Source of the DNA: Fodinibius saliphilus
GTDB taxonomy: Bacteria; Bacteroidota; Rhodothermia; Balneolales; Balneolaceae
Assembly: GCF_005869845.1 (NCBI RefSeq)
Contig: NZ_VAWF01000002.1
Location: 62,001-126,000, forward strand
Direction of reading: 5' to 3'
Length of the DNA stretch: 64,000 nt
Made by a program: the position numbers and the translations under genes. Positions 8,215-16,131 of this stretch are shown piece by piece; within the stretch, counting starts at the first letter, position 1, and each line of letters begins with the position of its first letter. The notes under the pieces were generated by a model that saw nothing but the letters and a program-made list of their open reading frames with translations, ran no database searches and was not told the origin of the DNA.

Positions 8215-8444
8215 ACCCCTGAATCAATTTTTTAGATTGTATCTACGTTGTAACGAGAATAGCTGCCTATCAAACACTCTCTACCCATTAGCATATGGGC
8301 TGTTTACACATCTTGCCATGACTCAAACAAATAAAGAATGGTATTATATAATCTTAAGGGCAACCGATATTTTTTCCGTTTACTAGCAGATAATATCTAA
8401 GTTCAAGTAAAGAGAAGCATATATACAGAGAAACGAATAGGCAC

Positions 8445-8471
8445 TAAAGTTTACCTTGTTAAAACCGATAA
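8445..8471 (+). promoter_or_regulatory. Near-consensus FliA/sigma-28 promoter for the 151-residue unknown protein
   Basis: The sequence is TAAAGTTT, 11 bases (ACCTTGTTAAA), ACCGATAA. This matches the enterobacterial FliA consensus TAAAGTTT-N11-GCCGATAA at 15 of 16 positions with exact spacing. It ends 49 bases ahead of ATG 8521. It is the best of four similar elements in this region. Confidence 0.62.
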
Positions 8472-8520
8472 ATATTATAGCAGATAATTTTCATGGCATC
8501 ATGCCATAGCTCATAACAAT

Positions 8521-8976
8521 ATGTTACCGCGTTCATCGCAAACAAATATCGAAACCGGCGTTACTCCTGCTGAAAGTATACGTCATATCCAGGAGTATGG
8601 GCCAGAAGCTTCTTCGGAAAACACTAAGTTTCCCGATATTGATAAGGATGGAGCTGGTAACAAAGAAGAGGATCAAACAAAAAGGACTGACTACCAATCA
8701 ATTGAGGGGGGGGACAACAATAGTTCCGCCTTTACTGCCTTACTTCCCAAAAGTGAATTTGATGAAATACTGGGCGAACTATTTGTAGCAGGCCACAAAC
8801 AACTTTTTGGAACTCAACATGAAATCCGAAACAGTAGGGAAGAAACCAAGCATTCTACAACTGCATTAACAAAGGCCAATACTGATAAAATACAATCTCT
8901 GCGTAAACACCACTATCAACTCCAAGTGGTTTTTCATACCACACCAAAAGGTGAACAATATGATATGGTTCTTTAG
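8521..8976 (+). CDS. Unknown 151-residue protein under a flagellar-type promoter
   Basis: I do not recognise this protein. It is hydrophilic, with no signal peptide or membrane segment. The N-terminal 75 residues are rich in Asp, Glu, Asn, Thr and Ser and probably disordered. Residues about 76-100 (FTALLPKSEFDEILGELF) look like an amphipathic helix, and the C-terminal 30 residues (HHYQLQVVFHTTPKGEQYDMVL includes two likely strands) may be folded. It sits divergent from the chemotaxis operon, directly behind a near-consensus sigma-28 promoter, and ends 30 bases before the convergent DHp-like gene. Context suggests a motility or chemotaxis accessory role, but no function can be read from the sequence itself. 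Confidence 0.65.
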   Translation: MLPRSSQTNIETGVTPAESIRHIQEYGPEASSENTKFPDIDKDGAGNKEEDQTKRTDYQSIEGGDNNSSAFTALLPKSEFDEILGELFVAGHKQLFGTQHEIRNSREETKHSTTALTKANTDKIQSLRKHHYQLQVVFHTTPKGEQYDMVL

Positions 8977-9006
8977 ATTTTAAAAAACCGTTACACTATT
9001 GGCCTG

Positions 9007-9429
9007 TTAGCTTGCACGACGGCTTTCTTTTACTTCTTCCAAGAGGTGTTCATCGAGATCACTTTGCGCAGGATCCTCTTCAAATGCTTCATACAGATCT
9101 TCAATAATTTCACTTAACTCACCTACCCCTTCTTCGATCTTTGATCGATATTTTTCAAGTTTCTCAACCTCACCTCCCTTTTCCAGAAAAAGCTTCATAA
9201 GCTCTAAATACCCAGAAATTGCACTTATTGGCGACATTGCTTTATGCATATTCTTTTGAACTAGTCGTTTTTGCAATTTATAAACTGCTTCAAGCTTTTT
9301 CTTCCCCCCCTTATTTTCCTCGGGTGAAAGAACCGGATACATATTACTACCCTTATCTCCTAAGCCCTTTTTATATATGTCAATCTTCTCCTCTATCGCT
9401 ATAACTGAATCGCTGTTTGTACTTCCCAT
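9007..9429 (-). CDS. Stand-alone histidine-kinase DHp-like protein
   Basis: A 140-residue cytoplasmic protein. Residues about 50-115 resemble the dimerisation/phospho-acceptor (HisKA) helices of sensor kinases: His62 lies in NMHKAMSPISAISGYLELM, where kinases typically show H-E/D-L-R-x-P-L-x-x-I-x-G-x, followed by a second helix (EGVGELSEIIEDLYEAFEE). No ATPase domain follows and the usual Glu/Asp after His is Lys. It could be a phosphotransfer protein, an inhibitor that pairs with a kinase, or an adaptor in the chemotaxis or hybrid-kinase pathway next door. AGAAGG lies 8 bases ahead of ATG 9429. The upstream 335 bases (9430-9764) are AT-rich and show no other feature I can name. Confidence 0.65.
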   Translation of the reverse strand: MGSTNSDSVIAIEEKIDIYKKGLGDKGSNMYPVLSPEENKGGKKKLEAVYKLQKRLVQKNMHKAMSPISAISGYLELMKLFLEKGGEVEKLEKYRSKIEEGVGELSEIIEDLYEAFEEDPAQSDLDEHLLEEVKESRRAS

Positions 9430-9764
9430 GAGTCCAACCTTCTTTAAAATAAATGAACAATTCCTATCCCTGGATTAAAATGATAATGAGTAAGCTTTTT
9501 ACTTTCACTAGCTTTTTGATCCCCGAGCCGTCAAAACCAATATATTAAATATCTATAATATTAAAAAATCTTAATATTTATATTGACTCCTTCAGACTCA
9601 CACCTTATTCTTCTCTAAAATGAAAGACTTTATTAAGTTATTTTTTAGGTTGACTGTATTTAGGGCGAGAAATGCCTGTGGCTAATTTATTGTTATACCA
9701 ACGCTTATTTTTCTGTATTGTACAAACGGGACAAATTAGATAGCTAAGTAGGGGATCTTCTTCT

Positions 9765-11780
9765 ATGTGTGGGACACTTCAACTGCTTAACATTAATATC
9801 GAAGATCAGTACCTCGCTTCAATTGCGGAGGTACTCAGCAGTGCAGAATTCAATCCTGTTTACCACACAGTTTATGAGGAGGAGGATATAAACCAAGCAT
9901 TAAACTCGGAATACTCCTGGGATCTCATCATTCTTTCAGACTTTGACGCCAAGAACAATTATCCCACGCTAACATCAATTGCAGACAAGTTCCCTAGAAT
10001 TCCAATTATATTTTTCACGAAGGAAGATATTGCGGAAGTAGCCAAAACAGTTATGGTTCAGGGAGCGACAGATTGTGTGTCTCCCAGAGATATCGGGCGA
10101 CTAGCACCTATTATTAAACGAGAAATCACCAGGAGAAGAATGCATGAAAACTATAATCATGCTATAGAGAAGAAAGAAATTCTCTCTTCTATCACCGAAT
10201 CGAGTACAGAAGAAGTATTCCTTTTTAATTATGAGACCTTGCTGTGTTATTACGCCAATAGCAGGGCAATACAAAAAAGTGGCTATTCTGAACAGGATAT
10301 TTACAGACTCACTCCTGCTGACCTATACGCAGAGTACTCTTTAAATCATTTTAAAGAACTGGTATTACCCCTACTGGAAAAACGGCAAGAATCTATTTCA
10401 ATTTGCACAAATATAAAACGAAAAACGGGTGTTGTATATCCTGCAGAAATTCATTTGAGACTTATAGAAAAAGCAGAAACCAAGTTTATACTCTCAACCA
10501 ATAAAGATATCAGTGGGTTATGGTATAAAATTCAAAAATTAAAGCGACAACGAAATCTCACTGAAAAATATATCAGAAAAAATACTCGAAAAGCGAACTT
10601 CCTTGCCGATGCAGCCCATGATATGCGAACCAGTATTAATTCAATAATTCTCTCCAATAAGTTACTGGCGAAACATAGTAATGAATACCCCGACAAGGGA
10701 ATTGATAGATTTATTAACGCTATATATCACTCAGGCAGCCACCTGCTAAATTATATTGATGAGTTTTTTGACTCACCTAATGAAGAATCAGATGACAGCG
10801 AAGTAAAAAAAGAACCGATTAATATTCCCTCATTCAGTAATAATGTATATCAGACTTTTGCTGCTATTGCGGACAAAAAAGAAATAAACTTTAACTATCA
10901 GGTTTCAGATTTTAATCATGAAAAGCTCCATACCAATCCTACTTATCTAAAAAGAATCATAAAAAATTTACTATCAAATGCATTTAAATATACCCAAAAA
11001 GGTAGTGTAAGCTTCAAAGTATATGCTCCAAAACCACAAGAGCTTGAAGAAATAGATTTTGGATCTGAAAATGCCATCGCTTTTCAAATAAAGGATACCG
11101 GTATTGGCATTCCAAAATCACAGCAAGATCAAATTTTTGAACGTCATAATAGAGTAGATCATCCAAATGCGCCCGAGATATCGGATGGCTCCGGGCTGGG
11201 GTTAAATATCTGTAAAGAACTTACCGAGGCCCTCGATGGAAACATACATATAGAGAGTAAAGTGGGCATCGGAAGTACTTTCACACTCTATCTGCCTGTT
11301 GAGAAGTCATTATTCAAAGACAAAATTGTTGATTATCCGGGCAAGAAAAGTCCTCCTTCGGAAACACCCGACTTTTTCACTAATGGGAAAAAGTCTGATA
11401 AGACCATACTCATTATTGACGATAGTATGGTGCATAACCTTGCCATTAAAGAGCTATTAAGCTTTACCTTTAATAATTGCATTACAACAACTTCAAAAAC
11501 CAAGGGCTATCAAATATTAAAACGTGAATCTATCGACTGTATCATACTCGATTATATACTCGTTGATTCCGATAGCATCAAAATGGCTAAATATCTTAAA
11601 AACCATAAGTTATACTCTCATATCCCCATTATTATCTATACCGGAAAAATATTACGGGGCAAAGAACTCGAGAGAATACAACAGTATACCGATGCCGTAG
11701 TCAAAAAGAATACTGAAAGCCATAAAAAACTTATTACTACCATTCATTCCTGCCTTAGATCTAATACCTCAATTAGCTAA
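9765..11780 (+). CDS. Hybrid histidine kinase: receiver-PAS-HisKA-ATPase-receiver
   Basis: A 671-residue soluble sensor kinase; no membrane segment is visible. Order: degenerate receiver-like domain 1-120 (Asp59 in IILSDFD); PAS domain about 137-250; HisKA with His285 in AAHDMRTSINSI; ATPase domain with N-box IIKNLLSNAFKYT (about 398-410), G1 DTGIGIP (444-450), G2 GSGLGL (475-480); C-terminal receiver 546-650 with IIDDS, phospho-acceptor Asp596 (IILDYILV) and Lys in VVKKN. It would pass phosphate from His285 to Asp596 or onwards. It lies after the DHp-like gene and the chemotaxis cluster but is transcribed the other way from both. The N-terminal receiver lacks the usual acidic pair near its start, so it may be a non-phosphorylated protein-binding module. 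The input signal is unknown. Confidence 0.9.
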   Translation: MCGTLQLLNINIEDQYLASIAEVLSSAEFNPVYHTVYEEEDINQALNSEYSWDLIILSDFDAKNNYPTLTSIADKFPRIPIIFFTKEDIAEVAKTVMVQGATDCVSPRDIGRLAPIIKREITRRRMHENYNHAIEKKEILSSITESSTEEVFLFNYETLLCYYANSRAIQKSGYSEQDIYRLTPADLYAEYSLNHFKELVLPLLEKRQESISICTNIKRKTGVVYPAEIHLRLIEKAETKFILSTNKDISGLWYKIQKLKRQRNLTEKYIRKNTRKANFLADAAHDMRTSINSIILSNKLLAKHSNEYPDKGIDRFINAIYHSGSHLLNYIDEFFDSPNEESDDSEVKKEPINIPSFSNNVYQTFAAIADKKEINFNYQVSDFNHEKLHTNPTYLKRIIKNLLSNAFKYTQKGSVSFKVYAPKPQELEEIDFGSENAIAFQIKDTGIGIPKSQQDQIFERHNRVDHPNAPEISDGSGLGLNICKELTEALDGNIHIESKVGIGSTFTLYLPVEKSLFKDKIVDYPGKKSPPSETPDFFTNGKKSDKTILIIDDSMVHNLAIKELLSFTFNNCITTTSKTKGYQILKRESIDCIILDYILVDSDSIKMAKYLKNHKLYSHIPIIIYTGKILRGKELERIQQYTDAVVKKNTESHKKLITTIHSCLRSNTSIS

Positions 11781-11968
11781 CCCTTCTGCTAGTAGTGTTA
11801 CTATTTAATATTTACCCCCCCCTTCAACTTGCTTCTACAAATATATTTTTACTTAATAAACACCTCTTTATTTAAAAAAGCGTTTTTACATTTATCCTAT
11901 TCATGCTAATTATTGCGCCCGATGTTGGTAATCTTTTTCTTTAAGGGCATTACAATTATTTACTATGA

Positions 11969-12526
11969 ATGCCCACTATGAACAAAGCTTTCTTTCTTGA
12001 TCGCGACGGTACACTAAATGTTGATTACAATTTTGTGCACAAACCAGAAGAATGGACCTGGTGTGACGGTGCCCTTCAAGCACTTACATGGATGAATAAA
12101 CATAATTTTAAAATTATTGTTGTTACCAACCAATCAGGTATTGCTCGCCAACGATATAGTGAATCTCAAGTACAAAAGCTCCATAGCTGGGTAGATTCTA
12201 ACCTCGCAGATAAAAATATTCATATTGATGATTGGTATTATGCTCCGCACCATCCTGAATATGATCTGGAGCATGAATTTAACCCTCGCGACCGAAAACC
12301 GGCTACGGGAATGTTTGAAAAAGCTGCTGAAAAACACAATATCGATTTCAATAAATCTTATATGGCGGGGGATAAAATCAGCGACCTTAAGCCTGCTGTT
12401 AAACTTGGAATTACTCCCTTTTTTATTCGGTCGCGGCATGAAGCCGACCAAGACAAAAAATGGCTAGCCCAACATAATATTCCTACATTGAACAATGTTG
12501 GTGAAATTATTAATTCGCTGGAATAA
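11969..12526 (+). CDS. GmhB-like HAD phosphatase lacking the zinc-binding cysteines
   Basis: HAD-superfamily phosphatase of 185 residues, closest in pattern to GmhB (heptose 1,7-bisphosphate 7-phosphatase) and the HisB N-terminal phosphatase. Visible: nucleophile motif FFLDRDGTLN, VVTNQSGIAR, the GmhB-like APHHPE segment, RDRKPATGM, and the metal-binding Asp pair in MAGDKISDL. In GmhB a Cys-x-His ... Cys-x-Cys loop binds zinc; here only the His remains (the Cys positions are Ala, Pro and Asp). Alternative start ATG 11978 (residue 4) is possible; no clear ribosome-binding site separates them. The next HAD gene starts 10 bases after its stop, so the two are probably co-transcribed. Substrate is uncertain. 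Confidence 0.82.
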   Translation: MPTMNKAFFLDRDGTLNVDYNFVHKPEEWTWCDGALQALTWMNKHNFKIIVVTNQSGIARQRYSESQVQKLHSWVDSNLADKNIHIDDWYYAPHHPEYDLEHEFNPRDRKPATGMFEKAAEKHNIDFNKSYMAGDKISDLKPAVKLGITPFFIRSRHEADQDKKWLAQHNIPTLNNVGEIINSLE

Positions 12527-12536
12527 TTAGATTATT

Positions 12537-13250
12537 ATGATCTCAATTGATTTTTGGAATACATTGGTACAAGCTGAAACGGGTGGCACTAAGCGGAACA
12601 AAGTACGCATTAACGCTCTTCGAGAAGTTGCTCAAAAATATACTGATAGGCTTAACCCTAAATCTTTTGATGAAGCAAAAAGGGCGGCTACAAAAGAGTT
12701 TGATCGCATTTGGCTTAACCAACAACGCACCCCAACAACCGATGAGCTGGTTGCTAACATTCTCAAATACCTTGAAATTCCTGCGACTGAAAAGGAACAC
12801 CAGTATCTAACAAGAAAATTTGAAGAATCTCTGTGGCAAGGTCCGCCCAATCTGGCTAGGGGGGCTCAAGATATTATTCCGAGCCTTGCCAAACGATACC
12901 CCTTAACTCTTATTTCAGATACAATGTATTCACCCGGCCGGGTTCTGCGCACCTACTTAAAAGAGCAGGGCCTCTTCTCCTATTTCGATCACTTTGTCTT
13001 TAGCGATGAAACAGGATTTAGCAAACCTAATCCAAAAGCCTTTATTCAAGCTCTCGAAACAACAAAAAGCACACCTTCTAAATCTTGGCACATTGGCGAC
13101 TTGTTAGAAACAGATATAACGGGAGCCAAAGAAGTAGGTATGCAAGCTATTCTTTTCACCAGCTTCAAGAAATATGAGGATACCTCTTTTCAACCCCAAC
13201 CGGATTATATTTGCGAAAACTGGGAGGATGTAGCCCAAACCCTTTTATAA
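12537..13250 (+). CDS. HAD-family hydrolase with Asp-to-Trp change in motif I
   Basis: A 237-residue HAD-like hydrolase with a helical cap inserted after motif I. Motif I is IDFWNTLV: Asp5 is the nucleophile, but the second Asp of the DxD pair used as acid/base in phosphatases is Trp7. Motif II is TLISDTMYS, motif III Lys in FSKPNPKAF, motif [15 protein letters not shown]. Loss of the second Asp is known in 2-haloacid dehalogenases and some non-phosphatase HADs, so phosphatase activity should not be assumed. It follows the GmhB-like gene by 10 bases. The substrate cannot be told. Confidence 0.8.
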   Translation: MISIDFWNTLVQAETGGTKRNKVRINALREVAQKYTDRLNPKSFDEAKRAATKEFDRIWLNQQRTPTTDELVANILKYLEIPATEKEHQYLTRKFEESLWQGPPNLARGAQDIIPSLAKRYPLTLISDTMYSPGRVLRTYLKEQGLFSYFDHFVFSDETGFSKPNPKAFIQALETTKSTPSKSWHIGDLLETDITGAKEVGMQAILFTSFKKYEDTSFQPQPDYICENWEDVAQTLL

Positions 13251-13343
13251 AAACCCGGTTAAAGACCAACCCTTATTATAGGTATGCGATAATCCCAAAA
13301 ATTGATTACTCTTAAAATGTAATCATAAGAAAGGGAGGACATT

Positions 13344-14357
13344 ATGAGATGGACTTTAGCAGTATTCCTGTCGGTATGTTTTTATGGTATAGCCCATGCC
13401 CAATCTGCTAAAACAGATACAGCAACATACCTTCACCCTTACTGGTCTCCAGACGGCGACTATATTGCTTTTGCTTCTTCTCTTAACGGCAATTTTGATA
13501 TTTACGCTTTTAATCTCAACACCTTTGAGATTGAAAATATGAGCCAACATCCGGCTAATGACTATTACCCAGCTTGGTCACCCCGCGGAAGATATGTTGC
13601 TTTTTACTCGGAGCGAGAACGCCAACACCACTATGATATGAGGTATACTGGCAAAGATGGGAAAGAGTTCCCTCTCAGTTCTGCCCGCAGCAGCGACCTT
13701 CCTTCTTGGTCTCCAGATGGCCAAAATATTCTTTACCATTCAAGTGAGGATGGTGATATGGATATTTACTTACGCCATCATTTTAGTAATGAGATGCGCA
13801 AACTCACCTTCAATGATTCAACAGATGTCTATCCTTTTTTTTCGCCTAATGGAGACAAGATTCTATTTCTTTCTGATCGTGATGGAAATATGGAGATATA
13901 TGCGATGGCCCCTGATGGACGAAATCAAAAACGACTTACCTATTCTCCTCATTCTTATGAAGTAGACCCCATCTGGTCTCCAGATGGTAATAAAATTGCT
14001 TTTTCTTCTGATCGATACAGAAACTTCGACCTTTACATAATGAATGCAGACGGAACAAACCAACGTCGGCTAACTACCGATCCACATTTCGACCTTGGCC
14101 CTCAATGGTCTCCCGATGGTGAATGGTTGGTTTTTACGTCTGATCGTGAAGCAGACTTTAATATATACACCATTAAAAAAGACGGCACAGAATTAACTCA
14201 GTTAACTTACCATTCGGGCAAAGATTTTTATCCCACCTGGTCACCCGATGGAAATAAAATTGCCTTTTGCTCTGATCGATCTGGCACCAGTAAAGTCTAT
14301 ATCATGGATAAAAATGGGAAAAATATGCGGCAGCTACAGATAATACGACAACAATAA
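13344..14357 (+). CDS. Secreted TolB-like beta-propeller (PD40 repeats)
   Basis: A 337-residue exported protein. Residues 1-20 form a signal peptide ending in AHAQS. The rest is a series of about seven WD40-like PD40 repeats with the pattern W-S-P-D-G-x-x-I-A-F-x-S-D-R (for example PYWSPDGDYIAF, PIWSPDGNKIAF, PTWSPDGNKIAF), as in TolB propellers. The N-terminal TolB domain is absent, so it is TolB-like rather than TolB. It likely binds a partner in the periplasm or cell surface. GGGAGG lies 5 bases before ATG 13344. No Tol-Pal genes are nearby. Confidence 0.85.
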   Translation: MRWTLAVFLSVCFYGIAHAQSAKTDTATYLHPYWSPDGDYIAFASSLNGNFDIYAFNLNTFEIENMSQHPANDYYPAWSPRGRYVAFYSERERQHHYDMRYTGKDGKEFPLSSARSSDLPSWSPDGQNILYHSSEDGDMDIYLRHHFSNEMRKLTFNDSTDVYPFFSPNGDKILFLSDRDGNMEIYAMAPDGRNQKRLTYSPHSYEVDPIWSPDGNKIAFSSDRYRNFDLYIMNADGTNQRRLTTDPHFDLGPQWSPDGEWLVFTSDREADFNIYTIKKDGTELTQLTYHSGKDFYPTWSPDGNKIAFCSDRSGTSKVYIMDKNGKNMRQLQIIRQQ

Positions 14358-14358
14358 C

Positions 14359-14381
14359 GGCTCTCAGCATCTCTCTGAGCC
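14359..14381 (+). terminator. Possible terminator after the propeller gene
   Basis: A bulged hairpin (GG/CC plus CTCAG/CTGAG around a 7-base loop) directly after the stop codon, followed by T-rich sequence. The stem is short, so it is only a candidate. Confidence 0.35.
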
Positions 14382-14466
14382 ATTTTAACTATCTTTTTAA
14401 CAAATATTTCTTCGCTTGTAATAAAATGGGGATACATTGGTACTAATAGGGTAAACAACCCATACA

Positions 14467-14979
14467 ATGACTGAACAAAAACAGGAAGAAATATTTAACT
14501 GCTGGCTGCACAAGCATAAAGCCCTGCTCTTTAAAGTAGTACGGACATATGCTTTTAGTCCAAAAGATCATGATGATCTTTTTCAAGAAATCGCCATCCA
14601 GGTTTGGAGATCGATCCCCAACTTTAGAGAAGAATCTGCTGTCACTACCTGGCTATATCGCGTATCCCTAAATACGGCTATAAAATGGACACGAAAAGAG
14701 ACAAAACATCAAAACGGCCATTCTTCATTCGAAGATTTAGACCATTTACTCTACGAAAAAGAAACCTCTAACGATCCCCGGCTCGACTGGCTGTATAAAC
14801 AGATTTCAAAACTTGATAAAGTCGACCGTTCAATAACATTACTGATGCTCGATGGCTTTAGTTACAAAGAAATCAGTAATATTCTGGGATTAACTGTTTC
14901 CAACATCGGCGTTAAAATCCATCGAATCAAAAAGCATTTAACTAGTCTATCGGAGGAATTTGAACACCATGAAATTTAA
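14467..14979 (+). CDS. ECF-type RNA polymerase sigma factor
   Basis: A 170-residue sigma-70-family factor with region 2 (DHDDLFQEIAIQVWRSIPNF, then TWLYRVSLNTAI) and region 4 (DRSITLLMLDGFSYKEISNILGLTVSNIGVKIHRIKK region, helix-turn-helix), and no region 3, as in extracytoplasmic-function sigma factors. Its stop overlaps the downstream membrane protein by 11 bases, suggesting translational coupling and a sigma/anti-sigma pair. The regulon is unknown. It is unrelated in detail to the SigZ-like factor at 33703-34317. Confidence 0.9.
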   Translation: MTEQKQEEIFNCWLHKHKALLFKVVRTYAFSPKDHDDLFQEIAIQVWRSIPNFREESAVTTWLYRVSLNTAIKWTRKETKHQNGHSSFEDLDHLLYEKETSNDPRLDWLYKQISKLDKVDRSITLLMLDGFSYKEISNILGLTVSNIGVKIHRIKKHLTSLSEEFEHHEI

Positions 14980-15559
14980 AAAATTACAACAGATCTGGGA
15001 CCAACAAAACGAGGAACCTATGTACACCATCAACCAAGAAGCCCTACACGACATAATAATTTCGAAAAAAAATAAAGGACGACATATTTTAAATTTTAGT
15101 GAATGGGCTAATGTAATAGCTAACCTGACAGCTGGTGGATTCTTGCTATATTCCACGCTCACAGCCCAACAACTTAATATCTCTTTTTTTATTCTTGGAG
15201 GCCTTATGATCGGAGTGGGGCTATTCGTATTTATCGGCAGACTTAAAAGATATAGCCAACCGCACAACTACGACCAAACAATAGTTGGCGACTTGAAAGA
15301 AGCCTTGGCCGACAGCCAGTTCCAGGTTTATTTATCGCAACTTTTGCGATGGTACCTTCTTCCTATTAGCATTCTTGTGCTTGGGGGACTTGGTCTTGAT
15401 GATAGTTCCAGCATTCTTTTCCTCTCATTAGCTATAATCTTCTTTGCTGCTATATATTGGTTCTCCCAGTGGGAACATCGCTACTATGTAAATCGTCGTG
15501 ATGAACTTAAAAATCTAATGGATACTCTGAAAAAAAACGATACCTCACCCCAAAACTAA
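14969..15559 (+). CDS. Membrane protein, possible partner/anti-sigma of the ECF factor
   Basis: About 196 residues from ATG 14969. An N-terminal cytoplasmic part (LQQIWDQQ..., about 50 residues) is followed by two membrane helices near 55-95 and two more near 130-170, and a charged C-terminal tail. It overlaps the sigma gene by 11 bases. GGAGG at 14952-14956 supports translation; a TTG at 14960 is too close to it, so ATG 14969 is preferred. It has no recognisable zinc anti-sigma motif (HxxxCxxC), so an anti-sigma role is only inferred from coupling. Similar membrane proteins of unknown function follow ECF sigma genes in other Bacteroidota-related genomes. Confidence 0.65.
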   Translation: MKFKKLQQIWDQQNEEPMYTINQEALHDIIISKKNKGRHILNFSEWANVIANLTAGGFLLYSTLTAQQLNISFFILGGLMIGVGLFVFIGRLKRYSQPHNYDQTIVGDLKEALADSQFQVYLSQLLRWYLLPISILVLGGLGLDDSSSILFLSLAIIFFAAIYWFSQWEHRYYVNRRDELKNLMDTLKKNDTSPQN

Positions 15560-16131
15560 CTACACCAAAAAAACAGGTCAGGCCCCTTATTTCGTCTTTC
15601 TTCTTGCTTTTTTAAACCTCATACTTTGTTAATGGGTAAGATTTATCTCTACCATATATTGCCCCCTATTCGTGAACCAGAACAAAGTAACAGCCCCGGC
15701 TTTGAAGTTAATATAATACCAGGGCTCATCAAGAAGTTTCCAAAAAATGGAACTGGCTCCGTCAATGAATTTCATAATATTGAGCAAATGATTGCCCCGG
15801 ATCATTGCAAATGATGCCAACTAGATAACAAAATTCCCAAATAGATCCTCCCTATATAAAATCCCCGAAACCATGGGCAACCGAAGCACCCAAAACACCT
15901 CATACAATCAATACACTTAATCCTTTTATAAATTAAAAACCATAGTGGTTATCTAAGGCCATAATAGGCTTATAAATAATTCAGGCAATAGACTGAATTT
16001 GTTGCCATTGATTTGTTATATTAAGCGCTCAAATTAGGAAGTACTTCAGAACTTTTTCCGGGCCACATTTTGTAACGCCCTGAGTTTTACGAGCTTAACT
16101 GTTGTAATTATTAACCACACAGATTGTTGTT
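15560..16131. other. 572-base gap with no convincing gene
   Basis: Between the ECF partner gene and sucC. Both strands contain only short frames of about 60 codons. One, on the minus strand at 15629-15820, would give a Trp/Phe-rich 63-residue product that I cannot place. The right part (about 15840-16131) is AT-rich and should hold the sucC promoter, but no element is clear enough to call. No tRNA fold or known RNA seen. Confidence 0.4.

Noticed and set aside
8344-8370. TTATATAA-N11-ACCGATAT as another FliA-like promoter
   Set aside because: The -10 ends in T and the -35 is a poor match; a far better element lies 100 bases further on.
15629-15820. Minus-strand 63-codon frame, Trp/Phe rich
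   Set aside because: No ribosome-binding site, family or neighbour supports it; mentioned only as part of the unexplained gap.
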